From a virus, in IMG/VR virus record IMGVR_UViG_3300009164_000457, positions 1 through 20,106 of that record: DNA of 20,106 nt. One strand, given 5' to 3'. Numbering within the stretch: position 1 is the first letter of the stretch; each line of letters opens with the position of its first letter. Shown here in pieces: positions 1-5,445 of this stretch. The position numbers and the translations under genes were made by a program. The notes beneath the pieces were generated by a model. That model was not told the origin of the DNA and searched no databases. It saw nothing but the letters and a program-made list of their open reading frames with translations.

Positions 1-2
1 AA

Positions 3-224
3 GACAATATTAATAGCACACATAAATGGGTAGAGTATGCGTTAGATATTGTAGATATGTCTGCATTACTAATGCAAACAAATAATTTAAATGACAAATA
101 TGCATTAATGGACGCATTAGATACTGCCCAACGTAAAAAAGATTGGCATTATCGTCAAAAAAACTTTCGTTTACAAGATGCCATGCGTATTTTTGAGGCC
201 GCAAAATACATTGCCAAAAAGTAA
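3..224 (+). CDS. Hypothetical protein, 3' end only
   Basis: This frame is open from the left edge to a TAA at 222-224 and gives 73 C-terminal residues. The start lies outside the window. The piece is mixed in charge and predicted mainly helical by eye, with aromatic residues such as HKWVEYAL near the beginning and a basic end (AKYIAKK). I do not recognise a family. I prefer the plus strand because all following genes to 3196 are on this strand and a sigma70-like promoter begins one base after its stop. An open frame also exists on the minus strand over the same bases, but it has no ribosome binding site and runs against the local gene direction. Confidence 0.6.
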   Translation, partial: DNINSTHKWVEYALDIVDMSALLMQTNNLNDKYALMDALDTAQRKKDWHYRQKNFRLQDAMRIFEAAKYIAKK

Positions 225-253
225 TTGGCACAAATTCACTTTTGTGTTATAAT
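225..253 (+). promoter_or_regulatory. Sigma70-like promoter for the small acidic protein gene
   Basis: A -35 box TTGGCA (225-230) and a perfect -10 box TATAAT (248-253) are separated by 17 bases, one mismatch from the ideal host sigma70 promoter. Transcription should start near 260, giving a leader of about 20 bases that carries the Shine-Dalgarno sequence of the next gene. A 6-bp inverted repeat, CACAAA (229-234) and TTTGTG (241-246), lies in the spacer and could be an operator. The promoter begins right after the preceding stop codon. It fits an early phage promoter read by unmodified host polymerase. Confidence 0.8.
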
Positions 254-280
254 ATACACTTGTTCAACAAAGGAGTTACT

Positions 281-547
281 ATGCCTACTTTAACTGCCGC
301 ACAAAGCGCACAAATTAATAACACTGAAGTATACACTTTAGATTATGAGGCAGAAGCACTGCAAAGTTACGAGGACACCGGCGAGGACTTAATGGACGAG
401 CTCGAGGTACGTGCAACAAATATTATTTTAGAACAAACAAACTGGGACGCCCGAGAAGATTTAGGTGGCATCACCGTTTATTTCAAAGATAACACTTTAG
501 TTGCATTCTACGATTACGAGCAATTTAAAGGTACCATTTTTAATTGA
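281..547 (+). CDS. Small acidic hypothetical protein (88 aa)
   Basis: The ATG at 281 is chosen because AGGAG lies 5 bases upstream (271-275) and a promoter ends at 253; an in-frame upstream TTG at 242 lies inside that promoter. The product has 88 residues and is strongly acidic (ALQSYEDTGEDLMDELEVRA in the middle), ending in an aromatic-rich part with FKDNTLVAFYDYEQFKGT. No known motif, signal peptide or membrane segment is visible. Its own consensus promoter and good ribosome binding site suggest early and strong expression, as for host-takeover proteins, but that is only inference from position. Its stop codon overlaps the -35 box of the ligase promoter. Confidence 0.75.
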   Translation: MPTLTAAQSAQINNTEVYTLDYEAEALQSYEDTGEDLMDELEVRATNIILEQTNWDAREDLGGITVYFKDNTLVAFYDYEQFKGTIFN

Positions 548-572
548 CACATATTCTCTATGCTGTTATAAT
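544..572 (+). promoter_or_regulatory. Consensus sigma70 promoter for DNA ligase
   Basis: A perfect TTGACA (544-549) and a perfect TATAAT (567-572) are 17 bases apart. The expected start is near 579, leaving a leader of about 24 bases before the ligase ATG at 603. The -35 box overlaps the TGA (545-547) of the upstream gene. The -10 box lies in the loop between two 12-bp inverted repeat arms, described separately. Confidence 0.85.
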
Positions 573-587
573 GATAGCATAGAGAAT
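553..587 (+). repeat. 12-bp perfect inverted repeat around the ligase -10 box
   Basis: ATTCTCTATGCT (553-564) is exactly complementary to AGCATAGAGAAT (576-587), with an 11-base loop that holds the TATAAT box. The second arm is followed by TTTT, so in RNA from the upstream promoter it could act as a factor-independent terminator for the 281-547 gene. In DNA it could be an operator or cruciform controlling the ligase promoter. Ligase transcripts starting near 579 contain only part of the second arm and so would not form the hairpin. The stem is AT-rich, which makes it a weak terminator. Confidence 0.65.
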
Positions 588-602
588 TTTTATGGAACCA
601 AT

Positions 603-1916
603 ATGGACAAACCTTGGCAAGTTATCAGCGATTTGGAAATTCATTCCAGTCGCTTAAACAAAGAAGCTATTATTCAAGTTCAAGCAGAAGCAGGCAATAA
701 CGAATTTTTCGAAGGCTGTAGGCTAGCACTTGATCCCATGATTACATTTGGGCTTAAACAAATACCGGAGAAAACAGATGAAGATGGCGTTGGCATGGAT
801 TGGGATAGTTTTAGTCTCATTATCACTGGCTTTGTTAATCGCAGTCTCACAGGCAACCTTGCACGTGATACCGTTAATAAAATGATGGCCAGTGCCACTA
901 AGGCACAGTGGAATGGTTGGTATCGTCGTATCCTTATCAAGGACCTACGCTGTGGTACCAGTGAAAAAACAATTAACAAGGTTGTGGAAAAGAAATATGA
1001 TAGTTATAGCATCCCTATTTTTGGTTGTCAGCTTGCTCATGATAGTGCTAATCATGAAAGTAAAGTTACTGGCCAGAGACTTATCGAAGTCAAACTTGAT
1101 GGGGTTCGTATTATTACTATTGTCCATCCCGACGGCCGTGTTGATCAATTTAGCCGTAATGGTAAAGAACTGGTAAACTTTCCGCATATTAAAAAACAGT
1201 TTGCCAGCATCGCAGATTCGTTGCTTGAGCCCTGGGTGTTCGACGGCGAAATTATGAGCAGTAGTTTCCAAGACTTAATGAAGCAGGTACATCGTAAAAG
1301 TGATGTTGATGCCAATGATGCTGTACTTCACTTATTTGATTGTATTCCTCTTTGTCATTTCGAACAAGGACAGTGGAATGCTACACAGGAATTCCGTAGC
1401 AATCATTTAAAAGAATTTGTAGAACATCATCAGGACTCGTTGCCCAATGTAACAATGGTGGGACAAGAATTAGTTGATTTGGATTCCAACGCAGGTCAAC
1501 AAAAGTATAAAAAGATTAATGCACTGGCCATCGAAGGCGGCTATGAAGGCATTATGATTAAGGACCCAATGGCTCCTTATGAATGCAAGCGCAGTTATGC
1601 TTGGCTAAAACTAAAGCCTTTTATTGAAGTAAGCTTGGAGGTACAAGGTGTCGAAGAAGGAACAGGACGAAATGAAGGACGATTGGGCGCACTCATCTGC
1701 GGTGGAGACGACGGAGGGCGGTATATTCAAGTCAATTGCGGTAGTGGGTTCACTGATAACGACCGCATTGATTATTGGAATAATCGTAATAACCTTTTTG
1801 GAGCAGTGGTTGAGGTAAGAGCGGACGCTATTACACAAAATCAAGACGGAACTTATAGTCTTAGATTCCCTCGCTTTTTGCGATTCCGTGGATTTGTTCC
1901 CGGAGAAAAACTTTAA
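603..1916 (+). CDS. 30: ATP-dependent DNA ligase (T4 gp30-like)
   Basis: The product has 437 residues and seals nicks in duplex DNA using ATP, for phage replication, recombination and repair. The nucleotidyltransferase motifs occur in order. Motif I is EVKLDGVR, with the AMP-accepting lysine at K164 (K159 in T4 ligase). Motif III is FDGEIM, IIIa is LHLFD, motif IV is EGIMIK and motif V is WLKLKP. A C-terminal OB fold follows, ending in RFPRFLRFR. An N-terminal helical domain of about 130 residues precedes the core, as in T4 ligase (487 aa). The ATG at 603 is the only in-frame ATG downstream of the promoter; a weak GGA lies 6 bases before it. An ATG at 592 is in another frame and stops after 21 codons. 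Confidence 0.95.
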   Translation: MDKPWQVISDLEIHSSRLNKEAIIQVQAEAGNNEFFEGCRLALDPMITFGLKQIPEKTDEDGVGMDWDSFSLIITGFVNRSLTGNLARDTVNKMMASATKAQWNGWYRRILIKDLRCGTSEKTINKVVEKKYDSYSIPIFGCQLAHDSANHESKVTGQRLIEVKLDGVRIITIVHPDGRVDQFSRNGKELVNFPHIKKQFASIADSLLEPWVFDGEIMSSSFQDLMKQVHRKSDVDANDAVLHLFDCIPLCHFEQGQWNATQEFRSNHLKEFVEHHQDSLPNVTMVGQELVDLDSNAGQQKYKKINALAIEGGYEGIMIKDPMAPYECKRSYAWLKLKPFIEVSLEVQGVEEGTGRNEGRLGALICGGDDGGRYIQVNCGSGFTDNDRIDYWNNRNNLFGAVVEVRADAITQNQDGTYSLRFPRFLRFRGFVPGEKL

Positions 1917-1924
1917 GGATTTAT

Positions 1925-2239
1925 ATGAAAGATTGGCTACGCAGAAAACTACATACCTTCTTATGGCCAGAAGATCAGCCTGTTGCTTATGATGATGATA
2001 GAAAAATGGCTACTCTTAGCGGTGCCCGGACTGGGCGGCATCACAACTCATTAGGCAGTGAAAACGAACCTTTGAGATTTACAGTTTACAATGCTTCAGG
2101 AGGCAAAATTGTCGAGATTAATCACTACGATTCAAGAACGGATCGTCACCATACGAGCCTACATATTATTACAAGTGATGAGGACTTTGGAGAATCGCTT
2201 GGAAAAATTGCGTTCCTCGAAGTCCTTAAAAAAGGATAA
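1925..2239 (+). CDS. Hypothetical protein (104 aa)
   Basis: The ATG at 1925 follows the ligase stop by 8 bases, with AAGGAT (1915-1920) as a ribosome binding site, so it is probably cotranscribed with ligase. The N-terminus is basic and amphipathic (MKDWLRRKLHTFLW). A histidine-rich middle (ARTGRHHNSLGS) leads into a part that reads like a small beta sheet, with FTVYNASGGKIVEINHYD and then RHHTSLHIIT. An acidic helix and a basic tail (EVLKKG) end the protein. I do not recognise a family. No catalytic motif or metal site is evident; the repeated RHH pairs could bind metal or nucleic acid but this is untested. Confidence 0.75.
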   Translation: MKDWLRRKLHTFLWPEDQPVAYDDDRKMATLSGARTGRHHNSLGSENEPLRFTVYNASGGKIVEINHYDSRTDRHHTSLHIITSDEDFGESLGKIAFLEVLKKG

Positions 2240-2243
2240 TATT

Positions 2244-2480
2244 ATGCTTAATGAACGAGAGATTGGTTCAATACTTGCCGCTCAATTAATGAGCGCAGTT
2301 CGCAACAGAGATCAAGCTCATGTAAGCAGTGTCGGATCTTCTTATTCTTATTTAAACGATTCAGGAAAAAAGGTTATGGCAGAACTTGTAGATCTTATGT
2401 TTATCAAAGCAGTAGAATGTGATAAGAACCGCAGGCAAGATGAAGCTGAACAATTTATCATGGATAATCTTAAAAAATGA
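2244..2480 (+). CDS. Hypothetical helical protein (78 aa)
   Basis: The ATG at 2244 is preceded by AAAGGA (2231-2236) at 7 bases and sits 4 bases after the previous stop. The frame is open further upstream, but those codons lie inside the preceding gene. The 78 residues look almost entirely helical: MLNEREIGSILAAQLMSAVR, then a short serine/tyrosine-rich turn (SSVGSSYSYL), then two helices ending in QFIMDNLKK. It is mixed in charge with no cysteine pairs or known motif. Its TGA overlaps the ATG of the next small gene (ATGA), indicating translational coupling. Function unknown. Confidence 0.7.
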   Translation: MLNEREIGSILAAQLMSAVRNRDQAHVSSVGSSYSYLNDSGKKVMAELVDLMFIKAVECDKNRRQDEAEQFIMDNLKK

Positions 2481-2638
2481 AATGCGTTACTTGCCGAAAC
2501 GAAATTACTTTAAATTGTAATTATAATCAAGGACGCTGTCCTCATCGTCCTCCTATAATTAACACTCACTCGTTGAGATTATATAACCTTATGCTAAGTA
2601 TTAGAAATGTATACAACAAGCTCAAGTCTAAAATATAA
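2477..2638 (+). CDS. Small four-cysteine protein, possible zinc knuckle (53 aa)
   Basis: A short frame starts at the ATG overlapping the previous TGA (ATGA, 2477-2480) and ends at TAA 2636-2638. The first 26 residues hold four cysteines, C3, C6, C14 and C21 (KCVTCRNE, then LNC, then GRCPHRPP), a spacing compatible with one zinc site. The remainder is basic and aliphatic. Its last 32 bases overlap the next gene in another frame, so this is a dense overlap in the style of phage early genes. There is no separate Shine-Dalgarno sequence, so translation would depend on coupling. The ordered cysteines and the exact ATGA junction are the main reasons to believe it. Confidence 0.6.
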   Translation: MKCVTCRNEITLNCNYNQGRCPHRPPIINTHSLRLYNLMLSIRNVYNKLKSKI

Positions 2639-2837
2639 AACTTATAGAAAAAATGATCCTGGATTTAATTTCAGTCCGGATAACATTGTTGTAGTGCCTA
2701 GGGCAGGATTTGAATTCGGCGATGGCTGTCCCAGAGAATATCAGTTAATTATTGCCGAATGTATCAACAACGGTTGGATCAAACCAATTGCATACCAACC
2801 TGTACACGAACACTTTATGGAAGAACTAACAAAATGA
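2607..2837 (+). CDS. Hypothetical protein (76 aa)
   Basis: The ATG at 2607 lies inside the end of the upstream cysteine protein gene, in a different frame. The ribosome binding site is poor, so coupling is likely. The product begins with a serine/lysine/tyrosine-rich stretch (MYTTSSSLKYKTYRKNDPGF), continues with a probable strand (NIVVVPRAGFEFGDG) and then a helix with EYQLIIAECINNGW. It contains one short segment, GDGCPREYQ, but no paired cysteines. I do not recognise a family. Its TGA overlaps the ATG of the pyrophosphohydrolase gene (ATGA, 2834-2837), so the two are probably made together. Confidence 0.7.
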   Translation: MYTTSSSLKYKTYRKNDPGFNFSPDNIVVVPRAGFEFGDGCPREYQLIIAECINNGWIKPIAYQPVHEHFMEELTK

Positions 2838-3196
2838 CAAACCCCTTTAAGGACCAAGAGAAATTTATGAAGGCCTGCGACCAAAGCGTCGAAGGCTTTA
2901 ATCAAGAACAATTCAAACTGTATGTCAACTTAATCAAAGAAGAATATACAGAACTTAATGAAGCAATTAATAACACTGACCAAACAGAAACGTTGGACGC
3001 ATTGATTGACATCCTAGTTGTTACCATTGGTGCTATCCATAGTATGGGCAGTGATGCTGAAGGTGCTTGGAAAGAAGTTATGGCCACCAACTTTGCTAAG
3101 ATTGACAAAGAGACTGGTAAAGTTCGTAAACGCCCAGATGGCAAAGTATTAAAGCCGATTGGCTGGGTTGCGCCTTCACTTAGACCTTTTGTTTAA
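2834..3196 (+). CDS. MazG-like nucleotide pyrophosphohydrolase
   Basis: The product has 120 residues and matches the all-alpha NTP pyrophosphohydrolase superfamily (MazG, dUTPase-2 and HisE relatives). The metal-binding pattern EExxE followed by ExxD is present: KEEYTE (E36, E37, E40) and ETLDALID (E52, D55, D59). The tail GKVRKRPDGKVLKPIGW is typical of the phage branch often labelled phosphoribosyl-ATP pyrophosphohydrolase-like. Such enzymes hydrolyse nucleoside triphosphates to monophosphates and pyrophosphate; the substrate here is unknown. The start at 2834 is used because it overlaps the upstream stop; a longer in-frame extension upstream lies within the previous gene. Its TAA overlaps the end of the convergent gp5-like gene by 4 bases. 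Confidence 0.85.
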   Translation: MTNPFKDQEKFMKACDQSVEGFNQEQFKLYVNLIKEEYTELNEAINNTDQTETLDALIDILVVTIGAIHSMGSDAEGAWKEVMATNFAKIDKETGKVRKRPDGKVLKPIGWVAPSLRPFV

Positions 3197-5445
3197 TATG
3201 GCCATGGGCCGGTAAAACCCTGTTTAGCAATGTTTGCTAAATTGCCATTGGTTGTATTTTGACTAACTTGATTATTAAATTCGTAGGTAGATCCAACAAT
3301 TGGATTTCCTGTTACATTAAAATAGTTTGTCGCGGCAGCTAATGTTTGTTGATCCGTTGCGCCACTAGCAGTTTGCTGATTTAGTTTACCTTTGGCAATC
3401 ATTTCATTAGTTTTAGCCATACCTTTATCAATGACTTGCTGTTCATTGACTTCGGGTCCGTAGTTGTTATTAGCAATGATACCTGCTTCCAAAATTCTTC
3501 GATTTCTATCTCTTTCGTCGGCAGCAATGAAACTTGCGGCTTGGTCCCACGCACCTGCCTTATATAAAGGTATCAAATCTATTTTCTCGCCTTTTACAAA
3601 TGCCATACTAGCATCACCTGTTTGGTTTTGTAAACTGACTAATCCGTCAAATACATTTTGTGGTATTGATTTTACATTTGATCCGGATAACATATTTTTA
3701 ACATCACGCTGATTTCGTGCAAGATCATTATACAACATATCTTGTGCTTTGTCTGGACTGATACCTTGACTTAGCATTTTAGTTACATCAGCAGACGATC
3801 CTGATCCAACAGATACCCCTCCTGCTACTACATTGTTAGATGGAAATATTTTATCTGTTACACTTTTTATTCCACTGGTTACAGTATTTTCGGCAGCCTT
3901 AAGTTTGTCTCCAAATTCTTTAAAAATGTTTGCGCCCAATGCTACTGCTCCATTGCCAGGTGGTAAATTTAAATCAAAACCTTTTGCGCCAGTATAAGGC
4001 GGCGTTGCTTTTTGTGGAACTATCACACTTCCATACCCTCCACTCTCTCCATTCGCATCGGCAGTATTAACAGGAGTGTATCCGTTTTGTTGCTTGATAA
4101 CACTGACAATTTTATCACTGACTGTGGCATCTTCTACTGCCACGTCGTCATCTTTATTAGGAGTAGGTACAATTGGTGCTGGTACTTCATTCTCTTTTGG
4201 TTTTCTAGGCTGTATTTGATCAGGTGCAGGATCAGATTGCATTTGCATATTCCCAGTGCCAATGGGGTTAATCATTCCGCTATGGCCGGCCCATGGTTCA
4301 TGTTCTGGAACAATACTACAAATACTTTCTTTTACACCTTGATTAACAGCTAGGTTGTACATTGGTATTTCATTGGCTGCATCAGCAACTGGGCCATTCA
4401 TATGTATAACGCCAGCTGTTTCATAATGCGCTACACCACTTAGAATATTACTGGTCTCGCCGCTGGTAATTTTAGTATTTGTTACTGCTAACATAGAAAC
4501 TTCATTGCCAGCACTTACTTGGAAACTGCCGGCATTGGCTTTCATATTGATATTCAGGCCTGCTTCTATGTTGACATTGTTATCTGCATATAAGTTTATA
4601 TTTTCTTGGCTTCTTATGTTTATGTCTTTACTGCCATATAAATGTATTCTTCCATCTGCACTTAACTCTATCCAACTCTCGCCATTTTTACTGATAAGGT
4701 AAACGTGACCGGCAACATCATCTAATAATAATTGTGTTCCGTTTGTAGTTCGTAGTCTGATCAATCTATTATTGCCGTCTTTGTCACCATCATCTAATAC
4801 AAATTGATGTTGACCTGGAGTCAGCAAACCAATAACTTTGCTGGGTGCTTCACGCATTGCTCCGCTGGTAGTTGTTCCTCTAAGCGTATCATTTTCCAAA
4901 CCCTGAGTTTTTAAAGCAGTATATGCAGGTTCATGCGCTACATATTTTGTTAAATCAGGATCTAAGTCTTTTCTATTTTTTGGTGCAACTGGTATGTTAT
5001 CGCCTTTATGAGTATTGCCCGCGGGTATACCAGGAATACTAACTTGAGTGCCTGTTTGAAATATACAAGCAAACCAATAACAAGGAGCTCCTTTGCCAGC
5101 TATAAATGTAACTAATACCTGTGCGTCTAAGTCGGGAGGTACTGCCCAAAATCCATAGCTTTTAATTGTGTCGCTGTATTCTTCTACATTTTTTCCTTGA
5201 TCGAAGATACTTGTTGTGCCACCAAACGGACTAGCATAACTAGCGGAGTGCCAGCTGGATTCGGCTTCAGGATCTCCTCCAAAGTCAGGAATATATACTT
5301 GTAAGCGACCCATGTTTTGTGGATCATCATTCTTTTTTACAATACCTATGTATACGCCTTGCCGACGTGGTACATTGGCACTTTCATTGGTTGTATAACT
5401 TGCTGGTGCTTTTACACTACCATTTGCTTTTGCGACTCTTGCCAT
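3193..5445 (-). CDS. 5: Baseplate central spike (gp5-like) with degenerate lysozyme-like C-terminus
   Basis: The product has 750 residues. Residues about 30-130 form the gp5/VgrG-type OB fold (GVYIGIVKKNDDPQNMGRLQV, then YGFWAVPPDLDAQVLVTF). Residues about 235-305 form the intertwined beta-prism needle, with short alternating repeats such as DINIRSQENINLYADNNVNI. HEPWAGHSG near 382 is a segment seen in gp5 homologues. After a proline-rich linker, residues about 556-660 resemble the C-terminal lobe of GH24 phage lysozymes (GISPDKAQDMLYNDLARN, then PQNVFDGLVSLQNQTGDAS). No convincing Glu/Asp/Thr catalytic triad is visible before it. T4 gp5 instead carries an active lysozyme between OB fold and needle. 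This is the last gene of the hub operon; its ATG overlaps the hub protein stop (TAATG). Confidence 0.88.
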   Translation of the reverse strand: MARVAKANGSVKAPASYTTNESANVPRRQGVYIGIVKKNDDPQNMGRLQVYIPDFGGDPEAESSWHSASYASPFGGTTSIFDQGKNVEEYSDTIKSYGFWAVPPDLDAQVLVTFIAGKGAPCYWFACIFQTGTQVSIPGIPAGNTHKGDNIPVAPKNRKDLDPDLTKYVAHEPAYTALKTQGLENDTLRGTTTSGAMREAPSKVIGLLTPGQHQFVLDDGDKDGNNRLIRLRTTNGTQLLLDDVAGHVYLISKNGESWIELSADGRIHLYGSKDINIRSQENINLYADNNVNIEAGLNINMKANAGSFQVSAGNEVSMLAVTNTKITSGETSNILSGVAHYETAGVIHMNGPVADAANEIPMYNLAVNQGVKESICSIVPEHEPWAGHSGMINPIGTGNMQMQSDPAPDQIQPRKPKENEVPAPIVPTPNKDDDVAVEDATVSDKIVSVIKQQNGYTPVNTADANGESGGYGSVIVPQKATPPYTGAKGFDLNLPPGNGAVALGANIFKEFGDKLKAAENTVTSGIKSVTDKIFPSNNVVAGGVSVGSGSSADVTKMLSQGISPDKAQDMLYNDLARNQRDVKNMLSGSNVKSIPQNVFDGLVSLQNQTGDASMAFVKGEKIDLIPLYKAGAWDQAASFIAADERDRNRRILEAGIIANNNYGPEVNEQQVIDKGMAKTNEMIAKGKLNQQTASGATDQQTLAAATNYFNVTGNPIVGSTYEFNNQVSQNTTNGNLANIAKQGFTGPWPY

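Noticed and set aside
10-231. Minus-strand open frame of 73 codons at the left edge
   Set aside because: It overlaps a plus-strand frame that matches the direction of all nearby genes, and it covers part of the plus-strand promoter at 225-253.
501-602. Longer start for the DNA ligase
   Set aside because: The extension covers the end of the upstream gene and the promoter and hairpin, so it cannot be part of the ligase made from that promoter.
2514-2525. TATAAT near 2519 as a promoter for the genes behind ligase
   Set aside because: There is no -35 box at normal spacing, and the genes here are coupled by ATGA overlaps, which favours readthrough from the ligase promoter.
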